Positions 25,849-34,712 are shown, counted from the stretch's first letter. The stretch is DNA of 64,000 nucleotides from Bradyrhizobium monzae (GCF_021458635.1 NZ_JAIRDQ010000007.1:248001-312000), one strand, 5' to 3'. Program-made: numbers and translations. Notes: generated by a model not told the origin, from the sequence alone.

Positions 25849-26453
25849 GGTGGCCTCTTCTTAAAGGAGGAAGAAGCTACCAACTTATACAGCCCCGGAA
25901 GAGGATCAACAAATGCGGTTTTCGCAGATCCCTAGTGCGGCATATGCAGCTGCAGCCGCGATCTGGAAATGTTCGTCGAAGCGCGAAATCCTGGTGTCTT
26001 TTTTTGCGAGTTTATTGGACCAGGAAGGCTGCCGCACGTCATCGGCTATGACGGGACCGGGCCTGTCATCGGCGCCTACGTCCCTGGATCTCCTCGACCT
26101 CGATCGCCGTAGGCGACGCCCTGTCGGCCCTGACGGTCGTTTCGGCCGGCGGCGTCCAGGTCGCTCCAGTGAGTCGGGCTTCGTAGATCTACGCTAGGCC
26201 GTCGGCCTCGGTGGGGCCGTCTCGCGCTGACCGGCGCTTCTTCACGGAGCCAGCGTCTTCAAACTCGCGAATTCCGTCCCGTCCATTCCTCTTCCCAACG
26301 TTGCGGCTACAATGGTCGGAAGCGGGATCGGAATTAAGGGGCCGTGAGAAAGACAGTGTTTCTTCGCGGCTGCCTCTCGCGCCGGCTAACGGCTTCGACG
26401 ACTGGTGTTCGACAAGATGGCAGGCCTCACCTCCGACGCGGCCGCGAAAGGGT
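25849..26453. other. Gene-free stretch (about 600 bp)
   Basis: Neither strand has a frame that reads as a credible protein; the plus-strand frames are Arg/Ser-rich shadows. No RNA gene was recognised. Confidence 0.45.
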
Positions 26454-27095
26454 TCAGTTCGGCCAAGCTGAGCCGAGGATGATCGAGCAAAAGTTCTGGC
26501 GGACATAGTTCACATCCTTCAGCGCCAGAACATCGGCCTTCACATTTCCGAAGGTCGTCAGCGGCTTCCTGATAATGCCGTTGGCGAAGTGATCTATGAT
26601 GTTCTCCTTGAAGTTCGTCTCGCGTGGATGATGGACACAGACATGGTCGCGTTGCTCGTGCGTGAAGTCGCGATAGGCGATGCCGAGCACGTCCATCTCC
26701 ACGCCGGCGGTCACCAGCGCGATGATGGGGCGCATATGCTCGGGGATACCGGGCGTGGTGTGGAGCGCGATTGCGGTCCAGACGTCCTCGATATCGCGTT
26801 CCGGCACGCCGTAGCTTTTCATGAACTCGCGTGCGGCATTGGCACCGTCGACCTCGAAGCGCAGGTCGGCGCTCGAATATGTCTCGGTGAGACCCATATC
26901 GTGGAACATCGCGCCAAGGTAAAGCAGCTCCGGGTCGTACTTCAGCCCGCGGCGCTCGCCGGTCAGCGCACCCCACAGGAAGACCCGGCGGCTGTGGTTG
27001 TAGAGCAGGTCGTCCTCGGTATCGCGCACGAGTTGCGTGGCGGCGCGCGCGATTGCACTGTCGGGCATGCGGATGCCGGCGATGATCTCAGACAT
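26454..27095 (-). CDS. HD-domain phosphohydrolase-like protein, copy 1
   Basis: A 213-residue HD-superfamily protein. Metal-binding residues fit H in LLYNHSRRVFLWG (about 42), HD in LGAMFHDMGLTETY (about 70) and a further His in IALHTTPGIPEHMRP. The arrangement resembles the cyanamide-hydratase-like HD family. The start at 27095 is the first Met of the conserved part. A paralogue with the same blocks (FEVDGANAAR, IALHTTPGIP) lies at 29165-29833. It is next to a GlxA-type regulator, which may control it. The substrate is unknown. Confidence 0.85.
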   Translation of the reverse strand: MSEIIAGIRMPDSAIARAATQLVRDTEDDLLYNHSRRVFLWGALTGERRGLKYDPELLYLGAMFHDMGLTETYSSADLRFEVDGANAAREFMKSYGVPERDIEDVWTAIALHTTPGIPEHMRPIIALVTAGVEMDVLGIAYRDFTHEQRDHVCVHHPRETNFKENIIDHFANGIIRKPLTTFGNVKADVLALKDVNYVRQNFCSIILGSAWPN

Positions 27096-27180
27096 GGAGC
27101 GATCTCCTTCGGAAGAGTGGGTTGGCTGCTGGTCGCTATTAGGCAATCGAGCCCTGCTCTGGACAACACGCAGGAGGCTA

Positions 27181-27216
27181 TGGATCAAGACAGCCGTACG
27201 TCGTTTGCTGACAAAA
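27181..27216 (+). repeat. Dispersed repeat, diverged copy C
   Basis: TGGATCAAGACAGCCGTACG followed by TCGTTTGCTGAC is a diverged version of copies A and B, lacking the first half of the palindrome. It lies between the HD gene and the GlxA-type regulator. Confidence 0.5.
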
Positions 27217-27274
27217 GGCCCCCTCGAACCGTTCAACCTTGCCGAAGACACCGGTTGCCGTCGGAGCTACCGAT

Positions 27275-28249
27275 CTACTCAGATTCCGCCCGCCGAAAGC
27301 TGGCGCGATATTGGACAGGGGTGACGCCGAGGCGCGTGCTGAACACCATGCGCATCCGGTCCGCGGACCCGAAGCCGCAATCGAAGGCGACGGCCTTCAG
27401 CGGCCGGTCGCTTCCTTCCAGCATCATGCGCGCCGCATCAACGCGGGCGCGCTCGATGAACTCGTGTGGTGTCGTCCCGGTCGCCTGCGCGAAATGACGG
27501 GCCAGATTTCGGGGGCTCATGCCGACGATGCCGGCAAGCGACTCCAGCGTGTGGCGCTCCCCGATGTTGGCCATGACATGGTCCTGAATCCGTGCGATTG
27601 GCGATTCCGGATCGGCGGGCGCGGTGAGATAGGGACTAAACTGCGACTGTCCGCCCTGGCGCTGGGCAACCACAACCAGTCGCTTGGCGACCTTGAGCGC
27701 CGTTTCCGCACCATGCCGCTGCCCGACGAGCGCCAGGCCCAGATCTATCCCCGCAGTCACACCGGCGGCGGTGATCAGCCGTCCGTCGCGTACATAGATC
27801 AAGTCGGGTTCGACTTTCGCCTTTGGAAACCTGGCCGCCAGCGCATCTGCATCCTGCCAGTGGGTTGTGACTCGCCGATCGTCCAGGAGCCCGGCATAGC
27901 CGAGCACAAAAGCCCCGGTGCAGATCGATCCATAAAGGCTTGAGCGCCACGGCAGCTCCTTGGCCCACTCAAGCAGGCACGGTTCGGGCTCCGCTTCCGG
28001 CGGCGTCGGAGCGCCGGCCACCAGAATGATATCGAAGCCGCCCACCGCCCCCTCGAAGGTCAGGTCCGCCATCAGCCGTATTCCGTTCGACGCGCGCAGC
28101 GGATTGCGGTGAGCGGCAACCAACACTGTTTCATAGCGGTCAGTGCTGCCGAGAAACGTGTTGGCCTCGCTGAACACATCCAGCGGACCAGCCACGTCCA
28201 GAGCTTGGACCCCCTCATAAACAACAATCGCGACAGCTTGTACCGGCAC
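27275..28249 (-). CDS. GlxA-family AraC-type transcriptional regulator
   Basis: A 324-residue regulator. Residues about 5-185 are a DJ-1/PfpI-like domain (VAIVVYEGVQALDVAGPLDV, SICTGAFVLGYAGLLDDRR with the nucleophile-elbow Cys in CTG). Residues 215-320 are an AraC DNA-binding domain with two helix-turn-helices (ESLAGIVGMSPRNLARHFAQ and VAFDCGFGSADRMRMVFSTR). It starts 190 bp downstream of no other gene and lies between two HD-domain genes, so it may regulate this cluster. Confidence 0.92.
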   Translation of the reverse strand: MPVQAVAIVVYEGVQALDVAGPLDVFSEANTFLGSTDRYETVLVAAHRNPLRASNGIRLMADLTFEGAVGGFDIILVAGAPTPPEAEPEPCLLEWAKELPWRSSLYGSICTGAFVLGYAGLLDDRRVTTHWQDADALAARFPKAKVEPDLIYVRDGRLITAAGVTAGIDLGLALVGQRHGAETALKVAKRLVVVAQRQGGQSQFSPYLTAPADPESPIARIQDHVMANIGERHTLESLAGIVGMSPRNLARHFAQATGTTPHEFIERARVDAARMMLEGSDRPLKAVAFDCGFGSADRMRMVFSTRLGVTPVQYRASFRRAESE

Positions 28250-28439
28250 GTCTTACTACCTCTCAGTCTGGCTGCCTCATTATGCAGATAGTCTGGCGCC
28301 TGCAAAGGCCTAGCCCGATCTGGGAAGCAACGGAACGTACACGGTGCATCTCGGTTGAGGGATTTTCTCGGCCGATTGCCCCCCAACCAAGCGGCCCATG
28401 AAACAGATCGTCACGGCGACAGGCGGATCCGTCGCGCCA

Positions 28440-28862
28440 TCATCGTGATCCCGACGCCCTGTCTGGGGACGTCAACGGCTCGTCCTTGGAATCGGCAACG
28501 AAGATTGCCAGTAAGCTGGCGGGCTCCTTCGCGCTCGCGTTCTCGCTGATGCTGTGATGTGAGCCCGGCATTTCGTAAAAGCCTTCACCTTGATGATAAA
28601 CCTTCGCGGGCTCGTTGCCGACCTGGCTGCGGATGGCGCCGGACAGTACATAGGCGTAGATAAATGCCGAGGCTGCATGGTGATGAGCCAGCGATTTGCC
28701 TCCGGGAGGATAGGTCACCTTCACGGCGACTATCCTCTTTCCTTCGACATTTGGCAGTGCGTGCTCGAAGGCTACTTTCACCTGCTCCTGCTCCTGCGCG
28801 ATGGCAGGCGAAGCTCCCAGAGCGATCGCTGCTGTTATCAGCGGGACGAAGGCTGTTTGCAT
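28440..28862 (-). CDS. Periplasmic cupin-domain protein
   Basis: A 140-residue protein with a signal peptide (MQTAFVPLITAAIALGASPA, ending AIAQ) and a single cupin barrel: YPPGGKSLAHHHAASAFIYA holds the metal-binding HHH and AFIY, and GSHHSISENAS the second motif. I chose the ATG at 28862 because AAGGAGGG precedes it. The frame extends upstream to 28991, but without family-like sequence. The role is not clear; such cupins bind small molecules or are oxidoreductase-like. Confidence 0.82.
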   Translation of the reverse strand: MQTAFVPLITAAIALGASPAIAQEQEQVKVAFEHALPNVEGKRIVAVKVTYPPGGKSLAHHHAASAFIYAYVLSGAIRSQVGNEPAKVYHQGEGFYEMPGSHHSISENASAKEPASLLAIFVADSKDEPLTSPDRASGSR

Positions 28863-29164
28863 CGCCCTCCTTGCTGCTTTTGCCGTCATACCCCGAGGGT
28901 TTGAGAGCACACCAATCCGATAGGCAAATCCGCTGATCGACATTATCGCATCTCCTCTTCTCACGAGTTCACGCAAACCACTTGAAACCAAGACGCGGGC
29001 CTGCGCTGATGGTCATGATAACGCTTCTGGTATGAAGCCACCGCCGGGCCATCACGTTTGGCTGGTCTGCTGCTTGCCGCTGAGTTGCACCGAGGAGCAG
29101 CCAGATGAGAGACGCCAGTGAGTCGATGCGGCCGCAATCGGGCCCAGCACAGGATACGTCTCCG

Positions 29165-29833
29165 TCATGATCCTGAGCCTTGTGACGTGGAATCCGGAAA
29201 GGGAGAAGCAGCGATCAAGTCACAAGCATTGGGACTCTCGAATCCTGGCATGAAACGTTCGCAGAGGGCGGCGTTGACGGTGCCATACGTCGTTTCAGGC
29301 TTGTGTGCAAAGCCGGCGAAATACTCCTGGATAAAGCCTTCCTTGAAATTGATGCGGGGATACCTGGCGACGATTTCCTCGCGCAGCTCCGCGGGAAACT
29401 GATCGAACCCCACACCGATTACGTCAAGAAGAACACCGGAATTGAGGAGCGCTATTTCGGGGCGCATATGTTTCGGAATGCCGGGCGTGGTGTGCAGCGC
29501 GATTGCCTCCCAGACGGCCTGCACCTGATCTTCGGCGATGTTGTGGGTGCCAAGAAACTGTCGGGCGGCGTTCGCGCCATCGACCTCGAAGCGTTCGTCA
29601 GGGCTCGAGAACTTCTTGATCAGGCCGAGATCGTGAAACGCGGCGGCAACGTAAAGGAGCTCAGGGTCGAAGCGCAGTTTCCTCTGACGCCCCTGCTCGG
29701 CGGCGAACAGGTAGACGCGAATCGAATGATTGAACAGCAGATCAGTGGAATGCTCGCGCAGGACGTCTGTAGCCTCTTTCGCGAGCAACGAATCTGGAAT
29801 GACGAGGGCGTTGGACAAGTTTCGTGAGGTCAT
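29165..29833 (-). CDS. HD-domain phosphohydrolase-like protein, copy 2
   Basis: A 222-residue paralogue of the protein at 26454-27095. Metal ligands are in LLFNHSIRVYLFAAEQG, VAAAFHDLGLIKKF and IALHTTPGIPKHMRPEIALL; the block DERFEVDGANAARQFLGTH matches the paralogue. It starts MTSRNLSNALVIPDSLLAKE. Same likely fold and metal use; substrate unknown. It lies upstream of the cupin gene on the same strand. Confidence 0.85.
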   Translation of the reverse strand: MTSRNLSNALVIPDSLLAKEATDVLREHSTDLLFNHSIRVYLFAAEQGRQRKLRFDPELLYVAAAFHDLGLIKKFSSPDERFEVDGANAARQFLGTHNIAEDQVQAVWEAIALHTTPGIPKHMRPEIALLNSGVLLDVIGVGFDQFPAELREEIVARYPRINFKEGFIQEYFAGFAHKPETTYGTVNAALCERFMPGFESPNACDLIAASPFPDSTSQGSGS

Positions 29834-29899
29834 TTGTTGTGTCCTTTTTTCGAGTGGCTGTGGGACTGGGAGCCGACCGCAACGACGAGAACTGATCGA

Positions 29900-30883
29900 T
29901 CAACCGACGGCGAGCACGATCTTTCCTTTCGGCTGAGGCCGCACGCGCTCCAGCATCAAATGAGCCTCGCGCGCATCGGCGAGAGGCAAGACTGCCCCGA
30001 CGTGTCTTCGTAGTCTTCCACCATCGACGAGGCGAGCAATCTCCTTCAGATGTTGGCTCGTAACGTTGACCAGGAAGAAAGTGGCTCCGACACCGTAGCG
30101 TTGGGCGAGTTGCTGATCCGGATTTGACACCGCCGAAATCAGCTTGCCGCCGCGACGAAGGACCTGGAACGAGCGAATTTGCGTTTCGCCGCCGACCAGA
30201 TCGATGACTGCATCCGCATCCCCTACTTCTTCCTCAAAGCGCTGGGTCCGGTAATCAATCAAGGTGTTTGCGCCGAGGTTGCGCACGGCGGCAACATCGC
30301 CCGTCGATACCGTTGCGATCGTTTGGATACCCGCCTGACGAGCCAGTTGAACCGCATAGGATCCGACGTTGCCCGCCGCTCCGTGAATGACGACCCTTTG
30401 CCCTGCTTCGAGTTGGGCGTGGTCAAACAATGCCTGCCATGCGGTGACGGCAACGACAGGAAGCGAGGCGGCTTCAACGTGCGTTAGCGAGGTTGGCTTG
30501 GTCGAAACCATGCCTGCGGAAGCCACAGCATACTCGGCATAGGCACCGATAAACCGCGGGTTCGTGACCCCATAAATTTGTTCTCTCACACGGAATTCAG
30601 AGACCCCGGGTCCTGCGGCGACGATTTCACCTGAGAGATCGGACCCAAGAGTGAGGGGGAGCGGTTGCGGCAAAGCACTCTTTCCGGCCCTGATCCAGCC
30701 ATCCCACGGGCCAACTCCAGCGGCTTCAACCTTGACCAGGACCTCGCCCGGGCCGGGCTCGGGGCGCGAGATGCGCTCGAACTTCATGATCTCGGGTGGC
30801 CCAAATTCGTGCACGCGCCAGGCCATCATCGTTGAACGAGTTCGCTCTTCGTTAGCCTGAGGAATGATGCTGCCGTTGGTCAT
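29900..30883 (-). CDS. NADP-dependent quinone oxidoreductase (MDR family)
   Basis: A 327-residue medium-chain reductase of the zinc-independent quinone reductase type. The catalytic N-terminal domain shows FGPPEIMKFERISRPEPGPG, LTLGSDLSGEIVAAGPGVSE and the cofactor motif VVIHGAAGNVGSYAVQLARQ (about 158-178). The C-terminus is typical (RPQPKGKIVLAVG). I chose the ATG at 30883 with AAGGAG upstream; the frame continues to 31207 with unrelated sequence. It would reduce quinones or enones with NADPH, consistent with oxidative stress. It follows on the same strand as the HD and cupin genes. Confidence 0.9.
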   Translation of the reverse strand: MTNGSIIPQANEERTRSTMMAWRVHEFGPPEIMKFERISRPEPGPGEVLVKVEAAGVGPWDGWIRAGKSALPQPLPLTLGSDLSGEIVAAGPGVSEFRVREQIYGVTNPRFIGAYAEYAVASAGMVSTKPTSLTHVEAASLPVVAVTAWQALFDHAQLEAGQRVVIHGAAGNVGSYAVQLARQAGIQTIATVSTGDVAAVRNLGANTLIDYRTQRFEEEVGDADAVIDLVGGETQIRSFQVLRRGGKLISAVSNPDQQLAQRYGVGATFFLVNVTSQHLKEIARLVDGGRLRRHVGAVLPLADAREAHLMLERVRPQPKGKIVLAVG

Positions 30884-31521
30884 CTCATGCTCCTTTTTGC
30901 TCGATTCATGCCATGTCCCAATCGCCATCCCGGCCAACGGCGCGCGTGCCATAGCTTGCGTCGGCGGCGGAGCGCTCGCCCGTAATCGCGTCACGATCGT
31001 TCGAGTGGTGTTCAGTGAAACGGCTTTCTCGATCGTGCTCGCCTCGGCCAGGGGCATATGTCGCAATGGACCCTGCTTTGGGCAACCAATCCGATCCTGC
31101 GGATCAGGACAGCCGGACGTCGTTTCCTGACAAAGAAGACTTCGGAGCCTTCGCGCCAGCACACAAATCCAGACGCGGGCGCTCACGCAAACTTCCTTCG
31201 CTCGCAATTTCCGCGAATCAGGTATTGGGGGTCCGAGAAGTCGGCGAGGGTGTTTTCGAGCTTCGCGCAGGGACCGCCGGCATGCTTCGCCCCCGGCACG
31301 AGCAAGCTGGTGGCGCCGGGCAACGGCATCGCCGACGGCGGCGCCGTCACCGGCGCCATCGGCTTCCCAACTAAGACCGAGCCGGGCGCGAACTAGTGGA
31401 AAACGCCGACGCCTTCGTCAGGTGGAGGTTAACTTAAACACCTGGGCGTTCTATGTGCCGGCTCGACCTTCCTTGGCCCCTCACCTGCTCCCGCCTGTCG
31501 CAGTGACGGACACCGGCGAAG
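30884..31521. other. Intergenic stretch with repeat copy B and protein remnant
   Basis: No intact gene is supported. It contains repeat copy B. At about 31280-31396 the plus frame reads ACFAPGTSKLVAPGNGIADG and GAVTGAIGFPTKTEPGAN before a stop, which looks like the tail of a small decayed protein. Confidence 0.4.
31091..31140 (+). repeat. Dispersed repeat, copy B
   Basis: Plus-strand copy of the element at 25422-25468. The two share the palindrome-containing GATCCTGCGGATCAGGACAG, then GACGTCGTTTCCTGA and a final GAAGAC, differing by one substitution and a few bases near the end. Confidence 0.75.
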
Positions 31522-31998
31522 CTAAAGCTTACGGTAAGTAACGTGTGCCGTCGCAAACGGGATGCCGGCACGGCCAGCACGGCCGCGGACTATGCAAGCT
31601 CGTTCATCGATCCCATAAAACCAATCGTCGAAATTCAGCTTGAACGATTTACCGCCCCCTTGTGGTGTATCGCGCGTGTATTTCCAGTGGAATGCGCAAC
31701 CGGCTTGCTCCCCGATGGCATCACCTTCGAGACGATTTTCCAAGCCGGTGTACTTCCCCTCCTCGCCCTTTCTGATCGTCCAATGCAGAGTGTCGCTATG
31801 ACCACCGTCAAATGTATATGTCTCGATGAACAGCACTGTATCGGTGTCCGCATCTAGTTCGCCGTGACCAACAATCGTTGCGCGTTTCAGTAGTCCGCCA
31901 ACTAGACTTTCCAGTACTGCCCAACCTTCTAGCCGCCCGACGAAAAAACGTTCAGGAAGAAACAGCGGCGTTGTTCCTCTAAAAGCATCGATCGCCAT
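31522..31998 (-). CDS. DUF3833-like protein
   Basis: A 158-residue protein resembling the DUF3833 lipocalin-like family: ERFFVGRLEGWAVLESLVGG, FIETYTFDGGHSDTLHWTIR, EGDAIGEQAGCAFHWKYTRD and FKLNFDDWFYGIDERACIVR. In this family the same FxG-x-W, W-R-Y and D-D-W-hydrophobic landmarks occur. I prefer the Met at 31998 over the longer frame (32028). No lipobox was seen. Function unknown. Confidence 0.75.
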   Translation of the reverse strand: MAIDAFRGTTPLFLPERFFVGRLEGWAVLESLVGGLLKRATIVGHGELDADTDTVLFIETYTFDGGHSDTLHWTIRKGEEGKYTGLENRLEGDAIGEQAGCAFHWKYTRDTPQGGGKSFKLNFDDWFYGIDERACIVRGRAGRAGIPFATAHVTYRKL

Positions 31999-32043
31999 CG
32001 GTAAACCCTTCGAAATGCATCCAACCAACTAAATCAGATCGAA

Positions 32044-32535
32044 TCACTGATGCGATTGACCCAACTCGGTCGAAAGAGAGCGGCGTGAACTTCTCCTCTC
32101 TGAAGAAAGACGTGGTAGTCGCCAGGTAACAGGCCCAGGGAAGCTGTTGGCGACGTTCAAGGCCCGCACCTCGTCCGTCTCCAGAGCGATTTTCTGAGCA
32201 AGCATGACGTCGCCGTGTGGCAAGCCACCGAGCGGGACGAAGCATCGCCCCGTCCTGAGACGCCCATATTCATCGATCTCGTGGACGTTAGCTGACGTTC
32301 CCCGACGAATGCGGTAGCGCCTGCCGGTATCGCATCCGACGACATCGAAGTATCCTTTCGTGTCGAATTGAACTCTTTGCTGGGGCGAAAGCCATGAACG
32401 CAGAAGCCGCAGCGAGCGAGCGAAGCTCGTCTTCTCGTCCTTGGCCGCTTGATAAAGTTTACCAACGGCCAAGCTCCGCAGACTCCAACTACCTGCGCGA
32501 CGGGACACATTCTTCACGTGCTCACCCACCGACAA
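32044..32535 (-). CDS. Conserved hypothetical protein (163 aa)
   Basis: A soluble basic protein; the central part FDTKGYFDVVGCDTGRRYRI, then GTSANVHEIDEYGRL and GDVMLAQKIALETDEVRALN looks strongly conserved and reminds me of a small rhizobial family. The gene overlaps the upstream 73-aa gene by 14 bp, so the two form a coupled pair. The N-terminal 30 residues and the Ser/Arg-rich tail look less ordered. Function unknown. Confidence 0.65.
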   Translation of the reverse strand: MSVGEHVKNVSRRAGSWSLRSLAVGKLYQAAKDEKTSFARSLRLLRSWLSPQQRVQFDTKGYFDVVGCDTGRRYRIRRGTSANVHEIDEYGRLRTGRCFVPLGGLPHGDVMLAQKIALETDEVRALNVANSFPGPVTWRLPRLSSERRSSRRSLSTELGQSHQ

Positions 32536-32743
32536 GCCGCGGGAAAAACAATGTCTCTTCCGCCGCTGGATCGAATGTGGTGATCCTGGTTACCTCGCCA
32601 GGGCCTGTCCGCACCGCCGCGGTATAACCCTTGCTGGTGAATTCTAGGAATAACCTCTCCGCTTCTGCCAAGGCATCTGCCTCGGAGTTGTCGAAGAAGT
32701 GCCGGCTGTCGCCGCTGTGATCCATAACGATTTGCGTGGCCAT
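32522..32743 (-). CDS. Conserved small hypothetical protein (73 aa)
   Basis: Starts MATQIVMDHSGDSRHFFDNS and ends RITTFDPAAEETLFFPRLVG plus Gly. This start and end are familiar from small rhizobial proteins, usually next to the gene encoded at 32044-32535. A near-EcfG promoter (GGAAC-N16-CATT) lies just upstream. It overlaps the downstream gene by 14 bp. Function unknown. Confidence 0.75.
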   Translation of the reverse strand: MATQIVMDHSGDSRHFFDNSEADALAEAERLFLEFTSKGYTAAVRTGPGEVTRITTFDPAAEETLFFPRLVGG

Positions 32744-32771
32744 GCTGAGGCTCCCGATTGCATTTCGAATG

Positions 32772-32796
32772 GAATGTCGAAGTCGGGAGCTCGTTC
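32772..32796 (-). promoter_or_regulatory. Possible EcfG-type promoter (one mismatch)
   Basis: Minus strand GGAAC (32796-32792), 16 bp, CATT (32775-32772) instead of CGTT, 29 bp from the start codon at 32743. Confidence 0.35.
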
Positions 32797-32882
32797 CTAA
32801 TAAGGAGCGCCTTTAAGAAAAACGGGGCTTCTCCCGCTCAAGTAGGCGCGTTTACCTGCTAAGGACAGGGAATACCCGCTAG

Positions 32883-33029
32883 GTCGCGGCACTTCTGCGG
32901 TGCCCTCATTGCGGGCGGCCGATGAAGCTTGTCCAGGACGCCAGAGTCGCCGAGCGCTACGTCTGTCCCGAGTGCAAGACGATCCGCTGCACGATCCTAC
33001 CGCCCGGCAGTGGGTCGAGAGCCCGCTGA
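32883..33029 (+). pseudogene. Zinc-ribbon protein, start missing
   Basis: The frame reads RCPHCGRPMKLVQDARVAER followed by YVCPECKTIRCTILPPG, a four-cysteine zinc ribbon (two CxxC pairs). It is open only from just after a TAG, and the sole ATG (32922) is inside the ribbon after the first cysteine pair. Either a rare start is used or the 5' end has been lost. Confidence 0.4.
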
Positions 33030-33385
33030 AGCCGCCCACTCGGCTCTAGGTCCACAGACGGAAATAAGGCGCCTTGGTCGAAAAGCCGCCGACCTCAAAG
33101 AACAGTGGATCTGCGGATCGATCGCGGCGATGAGGCGCCCGATGCTGCGGGCGAGATGTCTCGCAGCCCACGCCACGCGGTTCAGCCATCGAAGGGCGAC
33201 GCTACACCTTTTCGGCCGGAGATGAAGGTCCAGATGGTGCCGAGCTTCCCAGATGAGGCGCGCCGAGGGAGATTTTGCGCCGCAGCGTCGGAATCGATTG
33301 CCGTTCCACCCAAATTGATGTGAGATCAATGAAGTCCTCGGTCGGGACGGATTTCAGAACAACGCATTTTTCGTGGAGGATTTCG

Positions 33386-33466
33386 ATGCTGCGAGCGGGC
33401 GTCTCATGTCTTTTCCTGTTGACCTCGTCGCTGTCGGCGATGCCGAAGCCGGCGTCTCAGAAGTAG
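33386..33466 (+). CDS. Possible 26-aa signal-peptide-like ORF
   Basis: An ATG with GGAGG six bases upstream opens a 26-codon frame: a hydrophobic stretch (MLRAGVSCLFLLTSSLSAMP) then a short tail ending at a TAG. It looks like a signal peptide cut short by the stop, either a tiny secreted peptide or the remnant of an exported protein. Confidence 0.3.
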   Translation: MLRAGVSCLFLLTSSLSAMPKPASQK

Positions 33467-33477
33467 AGGGCCGCAGC

Positions 33478-33678
33478 ATGTTCGACGCGGCCACCACGGC
33501 GCTTTTGCGCGCCGTCCTCGACGAGGTCTGCGGAAGCATTTCCAGCCACGAGATCGGCGCTAAGGCGCGGGTCGCCTCCAAGATCTTGGAGGCCGCGGCC
33601 AAGGGCGAGACCTCGCCCGAAAGCCTGAAATTCGTCGGTCGCAGGGCTCTCTCCGAAGCGCCGACGATGTGGCGGTAA
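33478..33678 (+). CDS. Conserved small hypothetical protein (66 aa)
   Basis: A helical protein: MFDAATTALLRAVLDEVCGS, then KARVASKILEAAAKGETSPE and a C-terminal SEAPTMWR. The pattern of V-A-S-K-I-L-E-A followed by ending PTMWR is familiar from a small Bradyrhizobium family. It starts at 33478 and is followed 22 bp later by another small gene on the same strand. Function unknown. Confidence 0.7.
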   Translation: MFDAATTALLRAVLDEVCGSISSHEIGAKARVASKILEAAAKGETSPESLKFVGRRALSEAPTMWR

Positions 33679-33700
33679 CGGCGGATCGCGGGAGCGTCCG

Positions 33701-34102
33701 GTGAATTTCCAGGTGACAGTGTTGAAGATCCTGGTGAGCTATCCGGACGGGTTTGCTCCGATGACGGACCTCAAGCGCGACATGGCGATCCTTGCGACCA
33801 GCGGACGGGACTGGGCCGAACGCACGAAGCGGCTCGCCGCGCGCGTTCCGGATCTGGATATCTTTTCGCATGGCCTGATCGAACGCCTGAACGGCGGCTG
33901 GCGCATCACCGACAAGGGACGCTCCGTGCTCGAGTTCATGGAAGCCCGGCCGGACACTCAGGCGGCGTCGTCCGAAGAGGTGCCCGCGCCCGGATTAGCC
34001 GCACCACCGCTGCGCCTGCCAGCCGAAGTCGGACGGCGCCGCCATGCACGCCTTCAGCGCCGCCGCGCGGCTCGCGAGCGGACCAGGGCCAATGCCTCAT
34101 AA
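33701..34102 (+). CDS. Conserved hypothetical protein, winged-helix-like (133 aa)
   Basis: Starts with GTG. VNFQVTVLKILVSYPDGFAP then LKRDMAILATSGRDWAERTK and GWRITDKGRSVLEFME read as a small winged-helix-like domain (about 1-80). The C-terminal 50 residues are Arg/Ala-rich and disordered-looking, with a tail that may have been altered by mutation. Such proteins are common in Bradyrhizobium. Function unknown; DNA binding is possible. Confidence 0.65.
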   Translation: MNFQVTVLKILVSYPDGFAPMTDLKRDMAILATSGRDWAERTKRLAARVPDLDIFSHGLIERLNGGWRITDKGRSVLEFMEARPDTQAASSEEVPAPGLAAPPLRLPAEVGRRRHARLQRRRAARERTRANAS

Positions 34103-34145
34103 AGGCCGTTCTGGACTCGCCCGGGTCGGGGCGCTACCGGTTGCT

Positions 34146-34298
34146 TCAGAAGAGACTAGGGCCGACGCCGTCGGTCATGGCCGCCAGAAGGGACAGCAGC
34201 AGGCCCGCGCCGCAGAAGATCAGGACGATCTTCAGATCCTCGATATCGACATCCGCGCCGGTCGTGCGCGAGAGCACCTTCGTCAACGCGGCCATCAT
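34146..34298 (-). CDS. Small single-span membrane protein (50 aa)
   Basis: The ATG at 34298 (or 34295) follows GGAGGAG. The product has a short soluble N-terminus and one hydrophobic helix, LKIVLIFCGAGLLLSLLAAM, near the C-terminus. Small proteins of this shape with xxLKIVxIFCGAGLL are familiar from Bradyrhizobium. Function unknown. Confidence 0.6.
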   Translation of the reverse strand: MMAALTKVLSRTTGADVDIEDLKIVLIFCGAGLLLSLLAAMTDGVGPSLF

Positions 34299-34624
34299 CT
34301 GCCTGCTCCTCCGAAAGGACGTGACGGACAGCATAGTCCGGTCCGGAGGCTTGACGTGTGAACTGCCTCTCAAATCGATGCGCGTAGGACTGATGCTCAT
34401 GATGCAGCCACGGTGGCTCGTCGAGTGCCATCATATCTCGCCCGAACCGAGAAGGGACGTCACCGGCGGGACGAGGCGCCGCCGCGAGCACTTGACCGCG
34501 GTCGCCCAGGAGCATCGGAACCAAGGAACCGCCCCAACCCGTAATCTCCCGGACTCAACATCTGGATGTCGTTCTGCTTGGCTCGGCTCGCCGGGGCTAT
34601 TTTCAGCACGGTCCAATTTCATCC

Positions 34625-34690
34625 GGCAAACGCCGCTGTCTTTGCGCAGCGGCGTTTTCGTTGCATGGCGTTTTCGTTGCATGGCGTTCT
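34625..34690. terminator. Hairpin and tandem 16-bp repeat after the NYN gene
   Basis: AACGCCGCTG and CAGCGGCGTT form a 10-bp stem and are followed on the plus strand by two copies of GTTTTCGTTGCATGGC. It lies just past the 3' end of the NYN-domain gene (34713, minus strand), so a terminator role is plausible; the tandem repeat is a curiosity. Confidence 0.5.
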
Positions 34691-34712
34691 CAAGGCTTGG
34701 CGACGCCCGACT

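Noticed and set aside
28328..28352. A GGAAC-N16-GGTT sequence resembling an EcfG promoter
   Set aside because: The -10 differs from CGTT and no plus-strand gene follows.
34650..34690. The tandem GTTTTCGTTGCATGGC units as a CRISPR-like repeat
   Set aside because: There are only two adjoining units with no spacer between them.
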